This document shows positions 7,462 to 13,792 of a stretch of 34,678 nucleotides of DNA, piece after piece. Source of the stretch: a virus; IMG/VR virus record IMGVR_UViG_3300042475_001358, positions 1-34,678 of that record, one strand, 5' to 3'. Under the pieces are notes generated by a model. It saw nothing but the letters and a program-made list of their open reading frames with translations. It searched no databases and was not told the DNA's origin. The position numbers and the translations under genes are program-made. Numbering within the stretch: position 1 is the first letter of the stretch; each line of letters starts with the position of its first letter.

Positions 7462-9233
7462 GCCGTCTCTTGAAAGAATCCAGATTGGAACTGTTGTTGA
7501 GAATTCAGACGCTGTATCGATTCGTCAATATCGGCCTGAGAAAGTTGATACGCATTCATCGCCTGTGCAATCTCTTGTGGCGACGGATTAGTCGCCAAGA
7601 ATTGCCCGACACGCTCGTACATTGCATCGACACCACCGTTCTCCTCTGCCCAACGATAAGCGCCCGACCTGCCGTCATTGGAGGGCGGAGGTGGAGGCGG
7701 CGGCGGGGGAGGCGGCGGAGGTGGTGGAGGAGGCGGTGGAGGTGGTGGTGGCGGAGGAGGAGGTGCTGCAGGATTAAGGAAGGTTGCCGTACCTCCAGGT
7801 GCCGCAATCGTAGGTAGCGAGGTGTTGTAAAACGTCGAGCCCCACTGCATCGTCGCGTTGCCCGTGTCGATGATGTTCTGGATCGCCGCCTTCTTTGCAT
7901 TGGCGTCCAGGTTCGGATCCGCCTGGATAGCGTTGATCGCGTTCAGCGTGCCGGTCGCCAGGTTGGCGGCAAACGCCTGAGAAACGTTGGCGTCGTTGAT
8001 CGAGTCTTGCAGCTTGACGAGCGCGGTCTGATTGTCGCGATCGAGCTGCGCCTGCGTTGCTTGGAAGTCGCGATTGGCTTGCGCAAGATCGGATTGAGCT
8101 GTGCGGTCAAGCACATTCTCGCCGCGCTGGAACTCCTGCTGCGCAGTCTGAAGCGCTTGCTGAGCGGAGATATTCTTGTCAGCAATCATGATCTGCTGAG
8201 CGCGGTCCAGCTCCGACTGGGTTGCCTGGAAGTCCTGAGCGGCTTTCGCGAGATTCGCTTGCTGCGTACGGTCGAGCACATTCTCGCTGCGCGTGAACTC
8301 CTGCTGAGCATTCTGTAGCGCAATAGCCTGGGCGCGGTTGAGCTCGGCCTGTGCCGACTCAAAGTTCTGGCGCGCCGTCTCGAGCGCCTGCTGTGCGGCA
8401 ATACTTCTGTCCTGCAGTGCGATCTGGTTGGCGCGATCGAGCGCGTTCTCGGCCGACGTGAACTTCTGTTGCGCAAGTTGCAGATTTGCCTGAGCACTGC
8501 GATCCAACTCCGCCTGGGTTGCGGTAAACGTCTGCTGGCTTTCCTGTAGCTTGACTTGCTGAGCGCGGTTCAAGTCTGCTTGCGCAGCGTCGAAGGCTTG
8601 CTGAGCTGCTTGCAGCGCTTTGTTCGCCTCGATCGACTTCTCGGCAAGCGCGCGTTCCTGGGCGCGGGTGAGGTCGTTCTGCGCGGCGGTAAAGACCTGC
8701 TGCGCCTCGCGCTCGGTCGTCTGGAATTGGCGAGTCGCCTGGTTCTCTTTGGCCGTGAAGGCCTGATCGGAGCGCTGCAGGCCGAACTTGTTCGCCTCGC
8801 CAGCGTTGAATTGAGCCGCGGTATTGGCGGCCGCCTGATTCGCAATCGTACGATTGGCGTAGGTTTCAGCGTCCTGCTGGGCGATCGGCGTAATCCGATC
8901 GATCATGGCGGCGACGCCTGCACCCTGCGCCATGGAGCTGTTGACCAGGCCGCGCTGATTCATGTTCTGCATCGCGATCGTGCGGGCGCGCTGCAGTAGC
9001 GGGCTATCTTTAGCGAGGAGCGATTCAATCTGACCGGCCGCAGTCTCGGTGGTCCGGTCGATACTGCGCTCCTGCGCAGTGTAGGTCTGCGGGTTGAACC
9101 CAGCCATCGGGTCGTAGTTCGACGCGGACTGGCCTTGTGTCGCGCTACCGATCGCGCCCGAGACCAGGCCCGGCTGCTTGGCCTTGGCCTGCTGGGTATC
9201 GAAAGGATTCTGTACGACGGTGGTGGTGGCCAT
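7458..9233 (-). CDS. Virion protein with hendecad coiled-coil superrepeat and 27-proline run (591 aa)
   Basis: Residues 1-180 are helical and polar. Residues 181-411 are three 77-residue superrepeats, each built from blocks of 33, 22 and 22 residues beginning with Phe and carrying L(D/N)RAQ, so all spacings are multiples of 11, the signature of a hendecad right-handed coiled coil. Residues 491-517 are 27 consecutive prolines. Residues 518-591 form a small domain (AYRWAEENGGVDAMYERVGQ) that looks globular. The ATG at 9233 follows GAGG, which directly abuts an intrinsic terminator. The position before GNAT and the ejection proteins suggests a tail-tip, core or fibre rod; this is inference from architecture. 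Confidence 0.75.
   Translation of the reverse strand: MATTTVVQNPFDTQQAKAKQPGLVSGAIGSATQGQSASNYDPMAGFNPQTYTAQERSIDRTTETAAGQIESLLAKDSPLLQRARTIAMQNMNQRGLVNSSMAQGAGVAAMIDRITPIAQQDAETYANRTIANQAAANTAAQFNAGEANKFGLQRSDQAFTAKENQATRQFQTTEREAQQVFTAAQNDLTRAQERALAEKSIEANKALQAAQQAFDAAQADLNRAQQVKLQESQQTFTATQAELDRSAQANLQLAQQKFTSAENALDRANQIALQDRSIAAQQALETARQNFESAQAELNRAQAIALQNAQQEFTRSENVLDRTQQANLAKAAQDFQATQSELDRAQQIMIADKNISAQQALQTAQQEFQRGENVLDRTAQSDLAQANRDFQATQAQLDRDNQTALVKLQDSINDANVSQAFAANLATGTLNAINAIQADPNLDANAKKAAIQNIIDTGNATMQWGSTFYNTSLPTIAAPGGTATFLNPAAPPPPPPPPPPPPPPPPPPPPPPPPPPPSNDGRSGAYRWAEENGGVDAMYERVGQFLATNPSPQEIAQAMNAYQLSQADIDESIQRLNSQQQFQSGFFQETA
7683..7763 (-). repeat. Poly-proline tract, 27 CCN codons
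   Basis: There are 81 bp of mixed CCN codons (CCT, CCG, CCA and CCC all used). The complementary plus strand is an unbroken run of GGN. Mixed codons argue against a recent slippage expansion. Confidence 0.95.
8001..8693 (-). repeat. Three 231-bp (77-residue) coding superrepeats
   Basis: The units are residues 181-257, 258-334 and 335-411 of the coiled-coil protein. Each unit has a 33-residue block ending in an ALQxAQQ-like helix, then two 22-residue blocks. The sub-blocks begin with F-x-A/S-x(3)-L. Confidence 0.85.
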
Positions 9234-9244
9234 AGCGGGACCTC

Positions 9245-9272
9245 AAACTAAAATGGCCCGCAAAAGCGAGCC
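9245..9272 (-). terminator. Intrinsic terminator after the lysis cassette
   Basis: On the minus strand, GGCTCGC-TTTT-GCGGGCC forms a 7-bp stem with one G-U pair, followed by ATTTTAGTTT. It lies about 70 nt past the Rz stop. Its U-rich end touches the GAGG ribosome site of the 9233 gene. Confidence 0.7.
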
Positions 9273-9275
9273 AAT

Positions 9276-9306
9276 GCCGGCCGTGCGCTGGGCGCACTGG
9301 TCCGGC
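9276..9306 (-). other. Strong stem-loop in the 9.3-kb leader
   Basis: Nested inverted repeats are present: an inner stem GTGCGC/GCGCAC with a 3-nt loop, and outer arms GCCGG/CCGGC with a small asymmetric bulge. It lies just upstream of the terminator, within the putative leader RNA. Confidence 0.6.
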
Positions 9307-9310
9307 GAGG

Positions 9311-9339
9311 ATTGTAGCAAGAAAATACGCATTGTGATA
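9311..9339 (-). promoter_or_regulatory. Putative promoter with TATCACAATG motif (9330-9339)
   Basis: The motif lies directly after the Rz stop. Two -10 candidates exist: TATTTT (9322-9327), 2 bp after the motif as in the other motif promoters, or the extended TGCTACAAT (TACAAT at 9311-9316). No good -35 is seen. It would drive the leader, then the 9233 gene if the terminator is passed. Confidence 0.45.
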
Positions 9340-9340
9340 G

Positions 9341-9844
9341 TCAGTCCGATTTCTCGTTGAATTTCGCCCTTACTTCGTTGTAGGCGTCGATGCAGGCGTT
9401 GAGCTGTCGGATGGCTTCGTCTCCTTCGGAGGCGATGGATACAAGAGTTCCAGCAGCCTCTGCTGCAAGTTCGGCTCGCGCTTCAGGTCGATCCCCGCTG
9501 GCAGCGGCGGCACCTTGGGCTTCGGGGCGAGGACAGGCGGAGGCGACGGGGATTGACATCCGAAGAGCGCCAGAGCGGATGTCAGCAACAATGCGGTCAG
9601 AGCGGTTCTTTGCATCACGAATTTCCTTTGCGTGCTTGGAGGCGAGGTCGTTCAATCGTTCAGAGGCCTCGGTCTCGACCTTGCGTACAGCGTCCGTAGC
9701 CTCAGCCAACTTTTTTGCAGAGAGCGCCTCCATCTCGGCGAAGCGCTTCCCCCACTTGGTGTCGGCGTCAGCCTTGCCCCACCAGTAACCGAGCCCCAGC
9801 GCAATCAGCACCGAGACCAGCAAGATCAGAATTCGCTCGGTCAT
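9341..9844 (-). CDS. Rz: Rz-like inner-membrane spanin (i-spanin, 167 aa)
   Basis: The start is ATG at 9844 (MTERILILLV), which overlaps the endolysin stop by 4 bp and has AAAGG upstream. Residues 5-21 form one transmembrane helix, and a long periplasmic coiled coil follows (about 30-95), as in i-spanins that bridge to the outer-membrane lipoprotein and fuse the membranes at lysis. A small lipoprotein gene lies wholly inside it in another frame, the classic Rz/Rz1 arrangement. It is the last gene of the lysis cassette. Confidence 0.9.
   Translation of the reverse strand: MTERILILLVSVLIALGLGYWWGKADADTKWGKRFAEMEALSAKKLAEATDAVRKVETEASERLNDLASKHAKEIRDAKNRSDRIVADIRSGALRMSIPVASACPRPEAQGAAAASGDRPEARAELAAEAAGTLVSIASEGDEAIRQLNACIDAYNEVRAKFNEKSD
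9370..9615 (-). CDS. Rz1: Rz1-like outer-membrane spanin lipoprotein, nested in Rz (81 aa)
   Basis: A short hydrophobic signal (LTALLLTSALALFGC) ends in a lipobox-like LFGC. A proline-rich mature chain follows (SPPPVLAPKPKVPPLP), the hallmark of o-spanins. The start is ATG at 9615 with AAGGA about 8 nt upstream; a GTG directly before it is the alternative. The gene is fully embedded in Rz in another frame. The partner is the Rz protein. Confidence 0.9.
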   Translation of the reverse strand: MQRTALTALLLTSALALFGCQSPSPPPVLAPKPKVPPLPAGIDLKREPNLQQRLLELLYPSPPKETKPSDSSTPASTPTTK

Positions 9845-10584
9845 ACCTTTCCCCTGTATTTCGGCATCCGGGTGTGGATCACGTCGTGGACGTGGTGCCG
9901 GTTGATGTCGCAGGCTGATCGGCCCGCATAGAGCGGCTTGGTGGACTTCAGGCAGACGTTCTCGACATGGCCGAACCATTGATTCGGATCACACCCGGCG
10001 CGCGATGCGCAGGCTCTGCGCTCGTTGAGCAACCCACCGAGCCCGCCGTTGTACGCAGCGTCAGTCATCTGGAGCCTGGCGCCGTCTTCAGGCACAAGCT
10101 TCTGCAGCCGGTTCCAATTCTGTCGAGTCATCAGGATGATCACTCGGATCTGCAGGTCCGGCCGCTGGTAGACCGTATCCCAGCGCAGCTCGTTGAGTCC
10201 GCGGGGATCAACCTTGCGCATGTCGTTGAGCGCATCGAAGCGGATCGACCCGTCCGGGTTGTACGCTCGAGTCAATTGCCCAAGGCCTGCGCCCTCCTCC
10301 CGGCTCGTCTTCAGCCGGCTCGTCGGCGACCAGCACCGTGAGTGCTTGAGTGAGATGCAGCTTTCGTGCTCGATCAGTGCCGGAAAGTAGTGCGGCTCGG
10401 GCATCCGCTCCCACACTTCCTTGTACTGAATCGTCACCCAGTGCAGGTACTTCTCCGCATTGGAGGGGATGAACGTGCGGACATCCTGAGCGAATGCGGC
10501 CTGGCTCAGCAGCGCAAGAACGATCGCGGCAGCGAATCGTTTCAGCGCGCGACCGTGCCGGCGAAAAAGCTCAATAGAGACCAT
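9841..10584 (-). CDS. Endolysin: secreted lytic transglycosylase-like muramidase (247 aa)
   Basis: A basic N-terminus and hydrophobic segment (FAAAIVLALLSQAAFA) form a Sec signal, with likely cleavage after residue 32. The segment PALIEHESC carries the glutamate expected of SLT-type lytic transglycosylases (E74 most likely catalytic), and a later AAYNGG motif is typical of that fold. Several cysteines fit periplasmic disulfides. It cuts the glycan strands of peptidoglycan. Because it is exported, the neighbouring holins would trigger rather than release it. The start overlaps the holin gene by 43 bp and lacks a clear Shine-Dalgarno, so the exact start is uncertain. Confidence 0.85.
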   Translation of the reverse strand: MVSIELFRRHGRALKRFAAAIVLALLSQAAFAQDVRTFIPSNAEKYLHWVTIQYKEVWERMPEPHYFPALIEHESCISLKHSRCWSPTSRLKTSREEGAGLGQLTRAYNPDGSIRFDALNDMRKVDPRGLNELRWDTVYQRPDLQIRVIILMTRQNWNRLQKLVPEDGARLQMTDAAYNGGLGGLLNERRACASRAGCDPNQWFGHVENVCLKSTKPLYAGRSACDINRHHVHDVIHTRMPKYRGKV

Positions 10585-10886
10585 AGGATCATGGCTCGCA
10601 TCAGACAGACCCCCAGGTACGCGACGCCGGCTGCGGTGTTGCCCTCGAGCGCACGCGCGTAGAGCTCTTCCGACGAAGCCTTACCGAGCATGGCCTTGCC
10701 CATCAGGTAGGCGAAGCCCGTAACGACAAGCGCCTGGGCGATACCGAGCTGGAATCGGGTGATGGTGTCGGCGCCATTGCTCGGGTCGGTCGCAAGGAAC
10801 CACACGAGCACAAGCACCGGGATCGCGACGAATTGCACCCATCGCGTGTTCAAAGCCTTCGTCAGTACTCTGATAGCTTCTTGCAT
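10542..10886 (-). CDS. Putative holin, three transmembrane helices (114 aa)
   Basis: Hydrophobic helices are visible around WVQFVAIPVLVLVWFLA, FQLGIAQALVVTGFAYLM and GVAYLGVCLMRAMILWSLLS. Three helices and this size fit class I holins that open the inner membrane at lysis. I prefer ATG at 10886 because AGGT lies about 7 nt upstream, just after the previous stop; ATG at 10901 is possible but has no ribosome site. It sits between an XhlA-like protein and the endolysin. An accessory lysis membrane protein is the alternative. Confidence 0.7.
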   Translation of the reverse strand: MQEAIRVLTKALNTRWVQFVAIPVLVLVWFLATDPSNGADTITRFQLGIAQALVVTGFAYLMGKAMLGKASSEELYARALEGNTAAGVAYLGVCLMRAMILWSLLSFFAGTVAR

Positions 10887-10890
10887 TGAA

Positions 10891-11127
10891 TTACCTGCCA
10901 TGCGTGACTAGATTGATAAGCCACTGAATCGCGGCGAATGCAGTGCCGGCCGCACCGCCGATCATCATCAGCGTTCGCCATCCACCCTTGGCGGTGGCGA
11001 GCGTTTGATTAATGGAGTCGAGCTTGTCGAAGATTCGAGCCATATCTTGCCGAAGGAGGTGAACCTCTTTCTCGAGAGTCTCAATCTGAGCGTCGTGCTT
11101 CCCCAGGTTCCGCTGGATGTCTTCCAT
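10891..11127 (-). CDS. XhlA-like small lysis membrane protein (78 aa)
   Basis: The N-terminal half is an amphipathic heptad coiled coil (IETLEKEVHLLRQDMARI). The C-terminal half has a single transmembrane helix near LMMIGGAAGTAFAAIQWLI. This matches the layout of hemolysin XhlA/DUF1515-type phage lysis proteins, which work with a holin. ATG at 11127 has AAAGGA 5 nt upstream. It is the first gene of the lysis cassette. Confidence 0.75.
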   Translation of the reverse strand: MEDIQRNLGKHDAQIETLEKEVHLLRQDMARIFDKLDSINQTLATAKGGWRTLMMIGGAAGTAFAAIQWLINLVTHGR

Positions 11128-11140
11128 GGCAGTCCTTTCA

Positions 11141-11509
11141 TCACTGCAGGTTTTTCAACTTGTAGAGTGTGGACAAGTACTGCCCGACAACCTCATCGAT
11201 AACGTTCTGGATCGATGTGTCCTCGCGGGGCACCGCGTTGTAGCGGTTGGCCTCAATCCATGCGAGTTGCCGCTCGAGTACGACGACGATGTCGTTGCCG
11301 TATTCGTTCTCGAGAAACGGGATGTCTTCGATGATTCCCTTGCGACCTTGATATGCCTCGGCGACCGAGTCCGCCAGCTCGATGATCGCGGGGTAGAACT
11401 CGCCAAGCGCCATGTGCCTGGCATAGCTACCAGGCCCCGTGACGCGCAGGTGCTCGCGGTGAGCGACATCCCTGGCGAGGAAAAGCAGTCCGATGAGCTG
11501 GCCGATCAT
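11141..11509 (-). CDS. Dps/ferritin-like four-helix phage protein (122 aa)
   Basis: The sequence is all-helical. The order ARDVAHREHL, then SYARHMALGEFYPAIIELAD, then SVAEAYQG closely follows the helix signature of Dps and ferritin-like proteins (His, His, LH-like, D..AE). Similar phage proteins of unknown function exist (DUF5856-like by my recollection). The metal site is incomplete compared with true Dps, so DNA or iron binding is uncertain. ATG at 11509 has GGAG 6 nt upstream. It lies between fibre and lysis genes, so a late role is expected. Confidence 0.65.
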   Translation of the reverse strand: MIGQLIGLLFLARDVAHREHLRVTGPGSYARHMALGEFYPAIIELADSVAEAYQGRKGIIEDIPFLENEYGNDIVVVLERQLAWIEANRYNAVPREDTSIQNVIDEVVGQYLSTLYKLKNLQ

Positions 11510-11512
11510 GAG

Positions 11513-11598
11513 TCACTCCATTGGCATTGTGATATATCCGACTTGACTCATGGCGTCACCGGCTCAAAAACTGCTGAGGGCCACTGGTCCCAGTCCAT
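11513..11598 (-). other. Two tiny coupled ORFs (16 and 12 codons) in the leader of the 11509 gene
   Basis: ATG at 11598 opens MDWDQWPSAVFEPVTP, whose TGA (11548-11550) overlaps the ATG (11551) of MSQVGYITMPME, whose TGA (11513) is 3 nt before the next ATG. The GGAG of the 11509 gene lies inside the second ORF. Neither tiny ORF has a strong ribosome site of its own. This could be translational coupling or chance. Confidence 0.25.
11525..11534 (-). promoter_or_regulatory. TATCACAATG motif upstream of the 11509 gene
   Basis: This is an exact copy of the recurrent motif, 16 nt upstream of the start and just ahead of GGAG. No -10 follows at the usual distance. Confidence 0.35.
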
Positions 11599-11647
11599 CT
11601 TGTCTTTTGTTTTGTATAGCGATTATCGCATCATCGCAGCCAGCCAC

Positions 11648-11908
11648 TTAGGCACTGTACTGCTCACCCGCTGCGATCGACGCGTTCACTGAGGCCAGGT
11701 CATACCCATCCCACCAAGGCTTATCGCGCATGATCTTGAGGTGCTCGACGTTGCGGGAAACAGTGTCTTTCGCCTCGTCGTTCTTGGTGACGGTACGGCC
11801 TTGGTAGCTGCCTGCCACATAGCCGTTGATGAGATCAACCGAGTCACCCATTGCTGAGAAGTGGCGATCAAGCTCTTCTTTTGCGGGGATTTCAATAACT
11901 TCAGACAT
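11648..11908 (-). CDS. Small tail-associated protein downstream of fibre gene (86 aa)
   Basis: An acidic N-terminal helix is followed by a patterned segment (RNVEHLKIMRDKPWWDGYDL) and a polar tail. It starts 2 bp after the S74 fibre stop and has AAAGGAAA upstream. Small proteins of this type often follow fibre genes as assembly partners. I do not know the family function, so a fibre chaperone or tip component is inference from position. Confidence 0.7.
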   Translation of the reverse strand: MSEVIEIPAKEELDRHFSAMGDSVDLINGYVAGSYQGRTVTKNDEAKDTVSRNVEHLKIMRDKPWWDGYDLASVNASIAAGEQYSA

Positions 11909-11910
11909 GA

Positions 11911-13458
11911 TTAGTTTCCTTTAAGGGTTGCTATTTCAGCTTCGGCTGCTTCAAGCCTTGCAGTAAGTTCTTGGACTGCTTTGACTAGCGGCGAGATAAA
12001 CATCTCACGGCTAATTGCTTGGATACCGTCTGGACCTTGATCCCAACCGTTAAAGGTCGTGCAGCCTTCAGCGTCTAACGCAGTTTTGACTTCTTGAGCC
12101 ACAAAGCCGTGGATGACGGTTGTGGTGTCTTTGGCGTTTGTCTCAGCGTAGTACGGATGATCGGTTGGCAGTTCGTTCTGCGGCTTCCAAGTGAACTTGA
12201 TGGGGTTTAGACGATTGATGAACGACAGGCCCAAGGTATCAGGCCCGACGATATTTTTCATCGTGCCATCAGAAGTCTGCGTCCAAGTGGCGTTAGACTC
12301 GTAGGCGTTATAGATTTTCCCTGAACTACTTCCAATCGTTACATTAGCATCTGCTTGACCTTGAACAACATACCCTAAAACAATTTGTTTACTAGAAGAG
12401 CTGGCTGAGGTTCTCGCATAAGCTCCAATCAAAATATTTTGACTGCCCGTAGTTAACGTAACGCCGCTTCTTCCTGCTTCTGTTCCAATGATTGTGTTGT
12501 ACTGTCCCGTTGTAACGCCATCTCCAGCATACCCGCCCACTGCTACGTTATAAAGGCCAGTGGTGTTGGAGGCGAGGGTGTTAAAACCAACAGCGACGTT
12601 GGTGTGGCCAGTGTTGTTGTAGAGAGCTGAGTTGCCTATGGCGGTATTGTTGGAGGAGGTGGTGTTGCTGGTAAGTGCTTGTGTTCCAAAAGCAGCGTTG
12701 TTTGCGCCAGATGTGTTTGAGACAAGCGCCCTATCACCAACCGCAGTATTACCAGAAGCAGTAGTCCCCTCTAAAGAACGATAACCAACAGCGACATTGC
12801 CATTAACGGTGGTACTACTTGAGAGAGCCTTATAACCAACGGCGGTGTTGTATTCGCCAGTGGTGTTGGCGTAGAGGGCTTGGTAGCCTATAGCGGTGCT
12901 GTTGTTGGCAGTGGTGTTTTGGTAAAGGGCGCTAGTGCCAACAGCGACGTTATTGCTGCCGGTCGTGTTGTTGTGCAGCGGTCCGAATATAGAACCCGCA
13001 ACACCTGATCCGACTGCTGTGTTGTAGTTGCCAGAACTGTTGGAATACAACGCATAGGTTCCAAAAGCGGCAAGACCAGCTCCCGTTGAGTTGGTGTACA
13101 TGGTCTGATACCCGACTGCTGCGTTACTTGAGCCGGTATTGCTTCCCCCTGTTTGATACCCCAGCGCAGTCAGATAAGGCGACGCGCCGCTGGTTGTCAT
13201 TGACCCATACACCGTCCCACGCGTCGTGGGGGTGGCGGCAGATGCCCCGACCGTTGAGAACGTCAGGTTGCCTGAGCCGTCGGTGGTGATCGCCTGGCCG
13301 CTGGTGCCGTCAGCACTGGGCAGCTTCCAGGTGACGTCGGCCGCGAGCGCATCCGGGGCCTTCAGGCCGACTGTGTTGGTGCCGTTGGTAGCGAGCTCGG
13401 CAAGGCGCGCTGCGCCTCCGGCTGCGACCAGGTCTGCAAGGGTGCGTGGCTTAGCCAT
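11911..13458 (-). CDS. Tail fibre with YadA-like head repeats and C-terminal S74 intramolecular chaperone (515 aa)
   Basis: The N-terminus (about 1-100) probably anchors to the tail. Residues 110-370 are repeats of about 17 residues with N(T/V)AVG..AL, as in trimeric YadA-like head domains. The last 120 residues are a Peptidase_S74 chaperone. Ser396 and Lys401 (SDGTMK) have the same 5-residue spacing as the Ser-Lys dyad of phage endosialidase chaperones, so self-cleavage before Ser396 after trimer folding is expected. A terminal coiled coil closes it. The DNA is visibly richer in A/T than its neighbours, which suggests recombination of host-range modules. The start codon overlaps a TATCACAATG motif and has GAGG upstream. 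Confidence 0.9.
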   Translation of the reverse strand: MAKPRTLADLVAAGGAARLAELATNGTNTVGLKAPDALAADVTWKLPSADGTSGQAITTDGSGNLTFSTVGASAATPTTRGTVYGSMTTSGASPYLTALGYQTGGSNTGSSNAAVGYQTMYTNSTGAGLAAFGTYALYSNSSGNYNTAVGSGVAGSIFGPLHNNTTGSNNVAVGTSALYQNTTANNSTAIGYQALYANTTGEYNTAVGYKALSSSTTVNGNVAVGYRSLEGTTASGNTAVGDRALVSNTSGANNAAFGTQALTSNTTSSNNTAIGNSALYNNTGHTNVAVGFNTLASNTTGLYNVAVGGYAGDGVTTGQYNTIIGTEAGRSGVTLTTGSQNILIGAYARTSASSSSKQIVLGYVVQGQADANVTIGSSSGKIYNAYESNATWTQTSDGTMKNIVGPDTLGLSFINRLNPIKFTWKPQNELPTDHPYYAETNAKDTTTVIHGFVAQEVKTALDAEGCTTFNGWDQGPDGIQAISREMFISPLVKAVQELTARLEAAEAEIATLKGN

Positions 13459-13465
13459 TGTGATA
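13456..13465 (-). promoter_or_regulatory. TATCACAATG motif on the start codon of the S74 fibre gene
   Basis: This is an exact motif copy whose ATG is the start codon, with GAGG immediately upstream. It is the same arrangement as at 7010. No credible -10 follows. Confidence 0.4.
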
Positions 13466-13470
13466 CCTCG

Positions 13471-13788
13471 TTAAACGCTTGTTGCGGTGCCTGCGGTCAG
13501 GCTGATGCCCGCGGTAGCCCCGTCAAGAATAATGCCAGCAGAGCCAGCCTCAAGTGTAATTTCGCCAGGCTCAATTTGGTGCTTATTCCACTGCGCCTCG
13601 GACTGGCTCCACTTCCACACAAAGCCCTCCTCGTCGGCCGGCTTGATGGGGCGAGCGACCCAGCCTGGTGGATACCACCAGACCACCTCGATGCCATCAC
13701 CAGCAAATGGCGGCTCGGACACTTCGATCCAGCCGTCGGTGCCGTCGGTTTCGGGCTTAGGGTATGAGCCGTTCTTGGAATAGAGCAT
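13471..13788 (-). CDS. Small tail-fibre-associated protein (105 aa)
   Basis: The N-terminal half is Trp- and Pro-rich with a distinctive pattern (DGWIEVSEPPFAGDGIEVVW, then WYPPGWVARPIKP). The C-terminus is Gly/Ala/Thr-rich and beta-prone. It lies between two fibre-type genes with short spacers, so an accessory or assembly role for the fibres is likely. I recognise no characterised family. The short beta-rich tail could pack on a trimeric fibre. Confidence 0.65.
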   Translation of the reverse strand: MLYSKNGSYPKPETDGTDGWIEVSEPPFAGDGIEVVWWYPPGWVARPIKPADEEGFVWKWSQSEAQWNKHQIEPGEITLEAGSAGIILDGATAGISLTAGTATSV

Positions 13789-13792
13789 GGGT

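Larger units (their letters stand above)
9245..9315 (-). ncRNA. Putative short leader or terminated RNA, about 70 nt
   Basis: This is the span from the predicted start of the motif promoter to the terminator end. It contains the strong stem-loop and no credible ORF. It may be a terminated small RNA or the 5' leader of the 9233 operon under antitermination. The exact 5' end depends on which -10 is used. Confidence 0.3.
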
